From Pelodera strongyloides (lineage: Eukaryota > Nematoda > Chromadorea > Rhabditida > Rhabditidae), in assembly GCA_036852015.1 (NCBI GenBank), contig JAANDG010000236.1, positions 124,001-188,000 of the forward strand: a stretch of 64,000 nucleotides of DNA. The letters are read 5' to 3'. Under the pieces are notes generated by a model. The model searched no databases, was not told the origin of the DNA, and worked only from the letters and a program-made list of their open reading frames with translations. Shown here one piece after another: positions 31,301-44,055 of this stretch (position 1 is the first letter of the stretch; each line of letters opens with the position of its first letter). A program made the translations under genes and the position numbers.

Positions 31301-34300
31301 ACTGCTTAAGAAGTAATACCAAAGAGGCATCCAGCCATGAAACAAATTGTGGTTCATATCTAACCGGCATATTGCTCGTCCAGATCGTCTTGAGTACAGC
31401 AAATGAATTGTCCGGGAAGGGTGCTTTCCAGACAGTGATGTCCCACTGGGCAATTGTCCCTGAGAGGTGAACAATACTGCACCTCATTTGAGTGGGAGTC
31501 GCGATACGTGGTTCCTTAAAATTGATAGGACGAATAATTTATTTGTTTTAGGTACTCGATTCTTATGTGCTAAAATCACATATTCGAAAAGCTTCTTCAT
31601 ATTGGCACATTATGTCTTGCATACCACTGGCGCAGGTGGGTCCCTTTGGTGTACTTCCGTCAGAACAGCAGAGATGGTGAAGTGGATTTAATGAAGGGAC
31701 GCATGAAAATCCAGATGGGCACTTAGTACTACCAGGAGGGCAGGCTAGAGGCCGACCTCCGTACTCAAAAGGTTTGGCATTTGCCGGACATTTGATGGTT
31801 TCCAAGTCAGCGCAACAGACCGCAACACCAGCATTGGAGAATTCGCACCTGAAAGTGACAATGAATATATGCTCCATTTTTATGTAAATATGATGGTGCG
31901 GCATAATTTTCTCCGAAAGCCTCGTTTAAAAATTAAATGAGCATGTAAATTACATAATGCACTTAACATGAAGACACAAACTCACTTGAATCCTCCGGGA
32001 CACTCGCCAACCTTTGGCTGCATCACGTTGCACTGCATCACCATATTGTTGTCGTCTCTACAATTGTTAACCGTACGCAAGCATGGTCGATAAATGAATA
32101 TACAATTCTAGTGAAACAAATTGCTCATTCAAGGGATAAAAACGACAGTACCTGTACGGCCTATCTCCATTCTTGCACCTTCCCGCAACGCTCTCATGGA
32201 TGGAATTCGCGCCCATGCTACCGAGTTTTCTGTTGAAGGTATTTTCGTTGGTAGTGCCCATTCCATTGAAGTTTCCGAGCATTCCGGGTTTATGTCCGAA
32301 TCCTTTGCCAAACTTGTTGTTTTCATTTTCCCATGAGTTGCCCGTTCCAAAATTGTTGCCTCCGAATGTGTTCACGTTTCCATTCTTCGCCATTCCAGCG
32401 TTATACAATCGGCAGCAAATCTTCACATCCGGAATGTTAGTGTTCTGACACTTGGCGTCCGAGGGGCAACCGTACTCACCAGTCTCGCAAATTTGAACCT
32501 GAAGAACAAACACACTACAATAGTGGGTTTTTCAGGGCATCAAGGGTACAAAACAGGCTCAATGCGTTCTGCTGTTGAGCATGGTCACATTCTAATTTAC
32601 CTGAGTGTCTGTGAGAAGCACAGGAATATGTCCCTTCTGGGCGCATCGTGGAATTGGAGCTCTACAGCAACTTCCGTCAGCATAGCCGTGCTGAAATAGA
32701 AAATTATATGTAGTTTTGGGATTTAGTTTTACGAAATTTTTGATATGTAGCATCTGATAAAACAACTCAAATTAGGCGAGTATTACCTCGAGATTTAGTT
32801 CACCTCTTTGGAAATCTTTTTATGAAACAGAGCACAAAAGTAACTTATAGAAACCGACCATTTTCATGCAAAGGTGCTCATCGGGACAACCATTGATGGC
32901 GTTTACGGTGCAAGTCATTCCATTGCTTTCCAAGTCAGAAGGACAAGGGGATTGACCGAGAAGAGCAGCCAACGAAGACGAACTTCCACCTAACAACACG
33001 TTAACTTTATAATCACCAAATGATTGTGTCGCTAACATTTTGCTTCGGAAGCTTAGAATTTCTTCAGTAGAACATAATTAGCAAATGAGAAAGATTATTA
33101 CAGGAAATTCTTCTATATAAAAAGCATTTTTGGCGACAGCACCTCTGTTCTTGCTGGAACCTCTAGAACGGCCTCCCTTTTGTGGTCGCTGCTGATTTGT
33201 GATTGAATTGGGATTTGAAGATGAAGAACAGCAGAGATGGAATCCGGCAATTGTTCCGCTTTCCAAACACACATTTCCGCGCGGACAAGTATCATTCTCG
33301 ATGTTGCATGCAACAACAGATGTCGAACCTGAAACACAGGTTTTTCATTTTTGCCGACTTTTTGAATATCATCAGACTTCGCTTTATCTACATATTACTG
33401 CTCTAATCCTGAAGTCACTCAATTAATAAACGAAAAACAATAAGTATTTTGAATCTACAATCTCACCAGGAATATTGTACGGATGTCTTCCTTCAGGGCA
33501 CGAATGGACAGTCTGACAGCAGATCGGAATATTGGATGTAGAACGCACACAGGATGACGAAGCAGGGCAACTGCCTCGCACATTTAAGGTGCATGACTGA
33601 ACAATTCATAGAATGATATATCTTACACCTAGCCTTTGCAGAGCTATTATTTGTCAATGAATTTTAACTCATATGTATAAATAAATATAAATTGGTACAA
33701 ACCTTTGGTGCAATATCTCCTGGCTCCACAAATGCAGTCATTCCCCTTGGACACTGACCAACAGTACTGGCCTGTAGACAGGTGGCACTGCATATCGTTT
33801 GCGAAGTGAAACGGTTTGAGGTTCCTCCGCATCCTGAACCACAAAATTTTAACTTCCAAAAAAATTGTACGGTTACCCTAATAGAGAGAAAGCAAGGTGT
33901 TGATTATTAGGGCAAAATTTGTCGTCTAATCTAAAATAGCACCAGTCTTGGAAACATAATTATGTGACTCGAGCAACTAATCAATAAACCGAGCTCAACT
34001 AACCGTTGTACAAGAATTGTCTGCAGTTCTGCTGTGCTGTATCATAGTACCACATGGTTCTTGGAGCAGTTCCAGCACAAACATTTCCGCGAGACATTGA
34101 AGCTCCGCATGCTGTTTCTGCAAAAGTAGGCAATTGAATCTGTTTTACGTTTATTCACATTAGTAGTATAAACAAACATGGGGTTTGCCTACTTCGCTTA
34201 TAGAAAACGTTAATCAACCCGGAAATGTTAGTTGTTGAGCTTGAACTCACTGGTCTCAGGGCAGCAGTAACCTTCTGGGTTGCATGTGTAACCGTCAGGA

Positions 34301-37300
34301 CATCCGACAATCCCGTCACACTTCTGGGCTCTATTGTTGGGGTCCAAAAGAGGACCAACTCCTCCACAGGCTACAAAATAATTGAGTCATAAAGTCTGTT
34401 ATTCAACGCCGCAAAAAATGCCGCAGATAATTAACATTTAGAACATAATTAACTCAGCTAACTTACCAGTATCAACAGCATTCAAACAGAAATCTTGGCA
34501 CTGGTCAAACGAATGGAAGTTGTTTCCGTTGCCATTACATCCATAATACTGGAATGGAACGCACTTGCGGGATGACGGATTGAAATAGTACCTGAACAAA
34601 ATGAATTAGGGCTAATTTGTTTTTGATACTTGGGGGTACTGTGGGGCTTAGAATTCCAAGTTAATAGAATCAACAGCAAGGTTTTCCCTATGAATATCTC
34701 TACAAGTTTTACTTATGACGACGAACCTTTGCACCGTCATTTGCTTTCCGAAACATGGTGTTCCAGCAGAAACCATCTCGTTACAAGTAAGTTCTAAATA
34801 ATGAATTGACAGCATATACAAGCAATATACAAGTCACTTCTTGGATAAGAAGAAGTAATACAATGGCAACAGGAATTAAAATTCTCAACCAACCTTGTAT
34901 GGGACAACAAATCGGGCTTGGTCCAAATGCTGGAGTTGTGCAAACGTGCTGTCGAGGGCACGTATTCAGAGAAGACATCGAACAGGCAGCGTTCACCGCA
35001 CCAACACGATAGGCCTGCGATTCAATACTAGTAAAAACCAATGTTGTGGTGCGTGGAATATTAACAACAATTCAGCAGATTCCATCTAAGTCACAGGCTG
35101 ATTAAAAGATGTATCTAATTTCTTTATTGAAGAAAGAATACCTGTCCGTTTGCGCATTGTGAATCGACGCAGAATCCCTCGCATTCCTCCAACGAATTGA
35201 AATTGTTGGCGTTTCCACCACATTGAGAGTATTGGAACGAACTAAATGATTAATTATGTGACTTTTATTACTTACTTGCACTTAATGCGAAAAACCATAC
35301 AATACAACTGTTACAATGTTGTAAGCCGTTGTAAGAATTTCTAAGCCGATGGAAAAGCGATTTACTTACCGACAAGATCCAGTGCTTTGATCGAAATAGT
35401 ATCTAGAAACGGAATTGCGAGAGTTGGCGCACTTGGTTCCCGAGTGTTTTTGTTGCGTGCACACCATTTCTAAAGTAAATCTATGAATGAATGCAGGAAA
35501 CCGCCCCACGCTGATTTATTTTCAGTTAGTTCGTATTTCATGAAGACTAAGAGTTAGTGGATTGCACATTGAGAGTATAAATTAAACAACCTTTTCTAGG
35601 GCAGCAGTACTGAGCTCCAGCAGTGGTGATACATTCATATCCATCTTGGCAGGGGTGGTTCTCATTGCAGACCGTAACTCCACCGCCCAGTGGAAGACCG
35701 GCGGGACAGACACCTAAAAAGGGCAATTGAATATTGGTAAAGGTGAAGATTGTCAACACAACATATCAGGATCATTTATTTTGCTCGTAATGAATAGTGC
35801 CTAATACCCACCAATTGCTGGACAACACTTATCATCACTGCACACATAACCGGAGGGGCAAGGTGATTCAGCCGAACACCGACTGGGCGAAGCAAGTGGA
35901 GAATCACCATTGGGACATTGGGCTGAAATAGAAGGAACTATTATGAGTAGTATTTTATGATAGGCTCAAAATTTGCTTTGATCTTTGTTATCCGCATTTG
36001 TTGCAAATAGTAAGTCAACCAACTATTTCTGGCATCGCTATCGGCATTGGAGCAGCAGATGAATTTGTTGAACGTTGCTGAGCGAGCACATTGGAAGCCT
36101 CGTTGACAAGGGCTGAACAAGATAATATCAGAATACTTATGAATGAAACTACACCGGAAAAATATGAATAGAGTTGGTGTTGCGTTATGAACACGAACAA
36201 CTTACTTGGCGTTTTTGGGATTACATTCGACGTGTGAACCCGTATTAGGATTGATGAAACCAGCTGCATTGAAGGGACATCCAAAGTCCTTTCCACAACA
36301 TCTGCAACAGAACATTGAAAGAGACCGACACAAACAATTTTGGTTATGACTGAGTTTTGGTTTCATGTACGAGTTGTTAGTTTACATTATTCTTTAATCT
36401 CGTTTATCTACCTTGTAGTTGTTCCAGCCACTAGATTGCATCCAAAACCAACAGGACATGTATCGCTTCCACCCAGAACGCATGAACGAGGTCTTCCTGT
36501 CGAGGGCTAGAATGGAACCTTTCTTTAATGAAACCGATTTCAAAGAAAACAAAAACAGTTAGTTTCAAATTTGAGGCAACTCCTCGAAATTCTGTGTTTG
36601 CCCAGTTGGGGCATTTGACGTGGTCGTTCCAGCAAACACTATGATCGAATGACTTATTTGTTATGTGATGTTTTGAGGGGACGCGAGGATTTTGGACAAA
36701 CAACAGAGGGAAAAGAAGAAGAGAAAACTTCCTGGAAATGAATACCGGATATGGGCAACCGGTTTGCTGGGACACAATTAAAGCGGAAGTAACATTGGAT
36801 AGTAATGTCGGAATGATAACTTTAATGTTTGGTAGGGTGGAATGTTAGCTTATGTTCTTTGTTATTTATTGTAAAAGATAAACCAAAGAGCTAATTTGGT
36901 CAGCCTTCAATGGTGTCCGAGGAAAGACAATGTCGGTGAGATACAAACAATCATTTCCTTTCAAAAAGGACAGCGCGTAAACAATTGATCTTCGTGGAAT
37001 GATTAGAGTGCACGCAAAAAACTGTGTGTACATGATCGAACAAACATTTGAGAATATACAGAACAAACCAAATTCGGGAATCAAACTAAACACAACCTGG
37101 TCAGTCAGATATGTCAAAAAGGGAATAATTTGAAATCATTTTTAACTACATGCTATTTTGATAATGTAGCTGATTTGAGGAAAAACACATACGAAAACAG
37201 CTCACTTCAATATAAGTAACTTGATCAGTGCTGCACATGTTTTGATCTTCAGAAGTAGGTGAAGGGTTTTGACAGCAATATGATGTTCCGGTCCTCTCAT

Positions 37301-38883
37301 ACATTCGGCAAACATATCCTGCAATCAAGACATAGTAATGTTGATGCCATCTTACTTGATCATGTGTTCTATCGAAAGAAAATTTATATGAGAGTAGTTT
37401 GCCGTAACGAAAATTACAACTCACCGTCAGGACAACTGGAGATTGAAGGATTGCAAGCGACTGGAGCGGACAGTATGGTCAACGGGATTCCAGACCCGCA
37501 AAGATCATCTGAAAATGAAGCCTTTGAGGATACGCTAGCATACAGCCTGAACCAAATACATGCAAACAAGGCTTCATTAGCGAGGGGCGGCTAACTTTAA
37601 ATGAAAACAAGCATCCGATTCCCTACACATGCAACAAATGATACGTGTTGGCGAACATAATACGGACCTCCTGGAGATCTCTTGTGTAAATAAAATAAAA
37701 TAAGCATAAGTACCCATGTTACCGCTAATCATATACAAATGATACGCTTACCCGGAATATCATACCCTGCAAGAAAGCATTATACGTGTACATATTTAAT
37801 TACATAAGTCATACCACAATCGGGGTGATGTGAGTCAACAACTTTTAAGTGGAACTTTTAAGAAAAATCATTCATTTAGGTGGAAATCAGAGAAGTGCAG
37901 AGTGTGAATAATCCACCTTTACATTAGTCCAATCTTTTGGCTAAACGAAGTAGTAGCATATCAAAACTACCTGGCGCTTGGAAGAATGGCTGTGAAAAAG
38001 GGTCTGAATGTGGTGCATCCGACATTATAATCGGTTCGCACTGACCGGATTTGGCATCGAATAACTTGCCAGACACACACTTTCTCCTCGAAAATGCTCT
38101 GAAATTGCAAAATTAAACTAATGCTCCTTTAAAGCTGTACGACGAGTTGTGATTAATGTGGACATTGTTGCTCTTTCCGTGCTTCGTTCTATATGTTTCA
38201 TTCCCTTAGATAGATATAATCAGAGGTCTCAAGAACCTAGGTGTATTTATGGCCTTGGCTCGTGGCCAGGAGTTGCAATTTGATCTACCCGTTTCACCGT
38301 CTTTTTTCAGACAACAGAATAAACCGTATTTGTCGCCTGCGTTCAAAAGAAAGGACACAACAAAGAAATTGATCTACAGCTACGGGGGCAGGGGATTAGC
38401 GAATCGGGGAAAAGCTTCTGAATAAAAGCAGAAGCCGATCAGCTATAACGGAAGTCGCGCTTGAAGTAGACAATTCTAGCTTCATGAACCTAATGAGGCT
38501 AGCAATCGGAATGGCTCATTGTCAGTAAAAAAATTAGAAAATGCGCATTTATTAAAATACACAGCAATCGCAGCAGTACCAAGCCTTAGGTCAGGCATCC
38601 AGCCTGGCACACATCTTAATCAACGGCTTACCCTTCTAGATTACAATACAGATAAGTCTCCGGGTTCTCCGGATCTGCTTTCTTGATGTCACTCGATGGA
38701 TCGCATTCGAGTTTCGCTCTTGCAATCGAGAAGAAATATAACACGGCGAACAGCTAAAAAGCATGACCTTACATTGTGGTCCAGCTGTCGTAAAGAAAAT
38801 CATTTTTGTGTATTTAATATGTAAAGTTTTGGTATTACGCCACGTACCTGTGCAGTTCCCCGCCAATAGGAGGGGCACAACAT
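28344..38883 (-). CDS. Large secreted Kunitz plus lustrin-type cysteine-repeat protein (about 42 exons)
   Basis: The start ATG at 38,883-38,881 (exon 38,848-38,883) splices to 38,632-38,753, which gives a signal peptide (LFAVLYFFSIARA). The product is about 1,590 residues. Lustrin-type repeats (C-P-x-G...C...CP-x-G-[FY]-x-C...CC) run from 37,508 to 29,676. Three Kunitz/BPTI-like domains are split over exon pairs: 35,370-35,469 with 35,142-35,241; 34,737-34,793 with 34,466-34,591; and 34,004-34,117 with 33,703-33,833. Typical signs are YYFNPSSRKCVPFQYYGCNG and NNFNSLEECEGFC. Two Asn/Gly/Phe-rich linkers (32,152-32,498; 30,588-30,781) and a coiled stretch (30,424-30,508) follow. EB-like cysteine pieces (29,495-29,573; 29,233-29,322; 28,800-28,899) precede the stop at 28,344-28,346. 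Kunitz domains commonly inhibit serine proteases, and related nematode proteins act in cuticle or matrix. Exon 3 (near 38,336) has unresolved junctions. Confidence 0.85.
36746..36766 (-). other. 21-bp microexon of the Kunitz/lustrin gene
   Basis: It encodes QTGCPYP in phase 0 between exon 37,206-37,318 and exon 36,412-36,506. It supplies the CP start of a lustrin repeat that continues PSTGRPRSC in the next exon, which supports the call. Confidence 0.65.
37752..37766 (-). other. 15-bp microexon of the Kunitz/lustrin gene
   Basis: On the minus strand CTTGCAG precedes and GTAAGC follows a 15-base exon, which joins in phase 1 to both neighbours and encodes about GYDIP. It is needed to keep the frame between 37,972-38,100 and 37,425-37,508. 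Confidence 0.6.
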
Positions 38884-40711
38884 TGTGAATTTTTCTGAAA
38901 ATGAGAATTACAATATTTGCAACACTGCTGTGAGAAAATGAAAAATACCAAAATTTAGCGAACGTATCTACTACATATTAATGTGATTATTATAAACTGT
39001 GTTATTTTTGTAAGCATCATATGAGGCAAAATATGACCAATGGGTGGCAGATGCAACGAGTGAAACAGGAGGAAAACGATAATGTTTCCGCGTTTGCGGA
39101 AGCCGAAAACACTCAACTGTGTATTGTGAATCGAATGTCAATAGAGACCAGATCATGGGCCAACTCATGATTTACATAAAGAACCCATCTGCCTAGGGAT
39201 TAAAAAAGCTATCTATGTTTCAAGGAATGTTTCAAGGAATGCTTCTATGGAAAGAAATGCAACTGGTTTATATTTCAAAATTACAAACAGTGATCATAAA
39301 TTAGGCTTCGAAGAAGTGTGCTCGAGAAATACAGAATCTATGATGATTTGATTGTGAATTGTAAACATTTAGGTGGGTTTTCTATTTTGACCGGTGAAGC
39401 CAATCTATGTGAGGGAGCATGCACGTTTGGAACACCGAACAAACAAGCGTGGAACAATGGGACGGATACGGACAGTCCGCCACACCGTATACAGGAATAT
39501 AGAGGGAAGACAGAAAAAGAGAAGCCAACCAACAGTTAGTTGGATATTTTTGACACATTTTGGAACATCCACTTATTACGTTGTGTTTGCTGAATGCCAA
39601 ACACGGAATAGAGATAAGACTGCAGATCTGGACTGTAAGAGACATACATGTGCAGGTGAGCACGCCGACCGCAGCACTAATAAGTAACTGGAGAACAATT
39701 GTTAGAATCTACATCCCCATGCCCCAATGCCCAATGTGATGGCAGTGTGTGCGAGTGACTGAATGTCCCATGCCTTCCCCTCTAATACGTATAAGGGAGC
39801 GAGATACCGGATCCGGACAGCCACCGTTCCGCCCTTAGTTCCGCACGCTGCGCCCTCCACTGCGGTCACAGTGACTCGCTCGAAACAGAGTCCATTTCTT
39901 TCCGCGCTCTCACAATTGCTCACTACCTGGCTGATCGCGGAAAGTTGTTCCGCACACAATGAGTTTGCATCCCGCCCCCCAGCCCGACCGGGCAGTCAAA
40001 GTCGTTTGTCTTTGGAATCAGAGGGCAAAAAACACGAGTGCTCAAAATAGCGGGTTAACCGGGCACCCGGAGGGCATGTGATTCAGAAACAGGAAGAAGA
40101 TTTATGCAGAAGAAGCTGATATGAAAGCCGACGGACCCAAACAGTCAATTGTGATACTCGTGGTCGATATGAAGTCACGGTAATAAGGCACTTGAATAAG
40201 AAAGAAAGATGAAGTCTCCCATAATCAAATTGCTTTCACTGATTCTGAACATTATGAACATGATCAATTCTAAGAATAATTGCATCCTTTTTTGCGCCCT
40301 ATCCTTGTATAGGATGCTCAAAAAATATACATGCATTGTGTAATTAAGTACCAATGAGAAGGTTCTAATTTCGCAACAGTTTCAAGAACTTCAATATTTT
40401 CCATCGCGGTGTATCCCATTATTGCTGCTTGTCCATGTGAAACTGCTGGTAAGGGCAACGAAAGGCTTCTCATATATTGATGGCAAATCGGGATACTGCA
40501 TTGTGAATGTTAGCAGAAGCTGAACTAGAACATGTGTTCGCGTTTTACGGAAGATTCCCCGATGCCCCAAGGGCTTTGATCGTAGATCGCTTGTTCACAA
40601 GCATCCCGTCAGAGCTCCCTTCCTATTTGTCCTCATCATCGAAGAAAGAAATAATGTTTCCGAAAAGCGAGCTCTTCCTTTTTTATGTCGGTCCTCTGGA
40701 AACAAGGATCA
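38884..40711. other. Upstream region of the Kunitz/lustrin gene, no gene seen
   Basis: Mostly AT-rich. A GC- and CpG-richer patch at 39,770-40,050 has open frames on both strands but no splice or homology support; it could be a promoter-type region. No initiator or TATA element is claimed. Confidence 0.35.
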
Positions 40712-41370
40712 TTAAAGGGACGGGGTCAAAGCAAATCACCCTTTGTTTTATCTCTTAGTTTGATATACAAAGGTAACTTTGTAAAAAAAACATATAAATA
40801 AGCTTTTTCCTAGGAAGGAGTTCAGATGGTAATTTCTACGTTCTTTTTATAAGTTTACCTTTGTACAATCAAACTAAGAGATAACATTAAGGGTGATTTC
40901 TATTGACTCCATCCGTGAAAGGGGGAGGCCCACGAGAAAAATGTGTTCCTCAATTTACTTGCACAGAATGTCCGGAATCTCAGAAAAATTACTGCTAAAA
41001 CTGCATCTCTTTGCATCTAAAACTCGCAGATACATTCTATGCTAAGCAGTTCCGCCAGGCACCGTAGTCTGAAAGAATTTTTGCTCTTTTATGGCAGTAC
41101 ATATTGAAAATGCTTTCTTATAATGGTAGTAATGTTCTTCATTCATTTAACATTTATTATGTAGAGAAAGATTGCTAACGGGATAAACTATAAAAAGATA
41201 TTTTAATCTTCCTGACTACGGTGCCCGGCCGAACTGTTTAGCATAGAATATCTCTGCGAGTTCACGATGCAAATATATGCGGTTTTTACAGAAATATTTC
41301 GGAGATTCCGGACATTCTGTGCAAGTAAATTGAGGAACACTTTTTTCTCGTGGGCCTCTCCATTTAAGGG
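40712..41370. mobile_element. Nested foldback with transposase-like remnants
   Basis: Two inverted repeats lie side by side. The first runs 40,712-40,918 (arms of about 70 bp sharing AATCACCCTT and ATCTCTTAGTTTGAT). The second has arms 40,921-41,067 and 41,213-41,360. Each arm of the second encodes a related peptide with CTECPES..K..[FY]C and ending YAKQFxxAP, one arm carrying an in-frame stop. TTAA occurs at both outer edges (40,712-40,715 and 41,364-41,367). A Cys cluster near the C-terminus is typical of piggyBac transposases, so a piggyBac-like remnant is possible but unproven. Confidence 0.5.
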
Positions 41371-44055
41371 TCAATACTCCTTTTGTTCTTGTACGCACGT
41401 TTGGCTAGTTACGCCTAGCGAATTAGTAACGGATGTTATACGCTGCACAAGGTGTATTGACGAATGGATTAATTTCATTTCACATCTACCTCAATGATAC
41501 CAAAATTAACAAGATAAAAAATACAAAAGGTCTACTGTGCATTAGCGCAAATATGTAAAAGAAAAAGTGAACATGTTTAATTGGTCAATTGTAAAGTCAT
41601 AGTTTACATGGTTAACAACGAAGAGCTCATCTTATTGTTCACTATGCGACTGCTTTCCTGAGTGAGTATTTTAGCGTGTTACGGTGCCTTTTCATATTTA
41701 ACCATTTTTAAGTTTTCCGAATGAGAAATTCATTTTGCATCGACGTATGCTTGCTTTTATCAATCTAATTATAGTGACGTACTCTCAAGCGCTCGATGAC
41801 AATTTCTCAAACAGCCTACATTGTTGTGCACATCTATTTCCAGATGCAGGCCACCATTTGATTTTGTTTTTGTTCACTGATTGTTGATTCCTCTCATACT
41901 TTGGTTGTGCAATCCTGAAATTCCTCGTTTGCTTCTGTTTTTTGCCTTGTCCCCTTCTCTGGCCGTCGCTTTCCCTTCAGGGGTTTTTGGTGACTGTGCT
42001 CTGCGTAAGGTGTCAACAGGCCTTCGGCGCCAGTGCAAGTCTACGAGCGCTGTAAACCACAACAAACAATTCCTGTATCGGGAAACGCACAACGTGTGTG
42101 GTCCTAGAAGAATTCCGACTGATACATCAACGCAATTTTGTGAACGTAGTATGATCGCTTCCAATCAGATAAAGCACAGGGCTACCGTATCTTTTATATA
42201 CAGATTGCTAGATGTTTTACGCTGCAAGAATGGTTCCTACAGCTGTTTCAAAGCTTATTTGGTTCGCAGATTTTATGAGCTGTAAACGTTTTTAGACGTC
42301 CGGTCATGCCTTTTGCATAGTCATGCCCTGGTTACCTGCCTTGATACGTTATTTTGTATTGCCTTGATACGTTATACCGAGTGATAAAAAAGTGCATAGT
42401 CACGATCTTGAAGCTCATCCTTCCAATTCGAATTGGAACTAGGCTATGGTTAACATGACATTCTAAAAAAATTAGTTTATTTAATGAGACAAAACACAGT
42501 CAGTTTTCACGGAGTTAAAACCGGAACATGAATCATATGTTTGTCCGTACTTTGGTGGACACAACTCACGGAATGGAGGAAAGGGCAGACAGAAAGATAG
42601 AGAAAGAAGAGGGAGGAAGATAGAGAGAGAGCAGACGTCAGGTTCCGCAAGCGGAAGGTCTGATTCATGCTTGCTGTATAAACATAACAAACTCATGCGG
42701 ACAAGTCTTCATCGGCGACCTTCCGAGAAAGAATATCCGACAAGACTTCCCCCAAATGAGCGGAAGCGTATGCTGAATCACTCATTAAACACTCGAAGAA
42801 GAAAGACGATCTTGAATAGTCAGTTTAGTGATTTAGGCATTTTTCATTGGCTGCTTCTACAAAATGTACCAACTGCACGCATATATGAACTGTGTGTGTT
42901 AATTTCGACAATGTGTACAATATAGGAAACTGCTGGACCCTTATGCCTGCAGAAGGCGAAGTAATCTATTTAACTAGAAGCTAGCTTAGGTAGTAGCCAA
43001 TTTAATGGCCTCTTGTTAATTGTATTGTCTTAATATTTTCCTCACGCGTCTGCTCAAAAAACGTTCTATTTCAATTTCACTCCGAGCTGTATAGAGAATT
43101 CAAATGAAATAATAATAATATAAACATATTTATTAACGATACTGATACACTATTATGATATATCTGATATATGTTATATAATAACTTTGCATAAAATATA
43201 AACGAAAAAGAACAAAAAAACTGTTTGTATAGCACTCATCAAAGGAAGCGAATGGCAAGTAACAACATGATGAGCACGAGGGATATAAGTAAGGGAGAGA
43301 GGCTCAGATAAACACAATTGGTGAGAGGAAAATCTGAATTTTGAATAGAAAAACTGAACTTGAAGTGGCAGTGAACCCTGTAAATGAAACATAGAAGTTG
43401 ACATCACTTTAGGATTACGGAAACAAAATGGCGAACTGAAAGCGCTATGAAGAGCACCACAATTTAATAAAGAGAATTTCACTTCCTTATTATAACGATC
43501 ACGAATTTCCTGAACTCATAATGTGGTATAATATCTAATAAATAAAGCAAGGGGAGTTTATGAACATCGAGGGAAGGCAATCGCGTTTTCTAGGCAGCGA
43601 AATTGAACACTATATTATGGCTCGGCACAAAAATAAACTAAATGTATACATGATAACATAACAACAGTCAACTAAATTTCGCCAACTATAAATAAAGATT
43701 CGAACAATAAAGTTGTTTCAAAAAACTAAAGCTTGAGTGTTGTACGAAACAAGTTTGCAAGTTTGAATGTTGTTCGAAACCCGGCTAGAACAAAGTTTAA
43801 CTGAACAGGGAAATGTATATTGACGGTAGAATTGAGAATTGCACATCTCGACAAAATATTCCCTAAACGTGCACGACAATTGTCAATACAACGTGCTACA
43901 GCAACTACGACATACATCTTGAAATTGAAATCGCTATATTAAGAAAAGAGGCAAATTGCTATGTAGTGCGCACGGCAAACAAGAAATACATAAAACAAAT
44001 GGTGCAGAACACTATAAGTGAAACATTATCACAGAGTCATTCACTGTTTGGCCTT
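41371..44055. other. Intergenic, no gene seen
   Basis: AT-rich DNA 3' of TBC1D13. The longest plus-strand frame (41,881-42,285) lacks an ATG start. Purine-rich low-complexity DNA lies at 42,590-42,630. No gene is supported. Confidence 0.45.

Noticed and set aside
39770..40050. Coding exon on either strand in the GC-richer patch
   Set aside because: Frames on both strands are equally open, no splice partners fit, and no motif is recognisable.
41881..42285. 134-residue plus-strand open frame with a hydrophobic N-terminus and several cysteines, secreted-looking
   Set aside because: It begins with TTG, has no ATG before the hydrophobic part, has no splice context, and overlaps an opposite-strand frame of similar quality.
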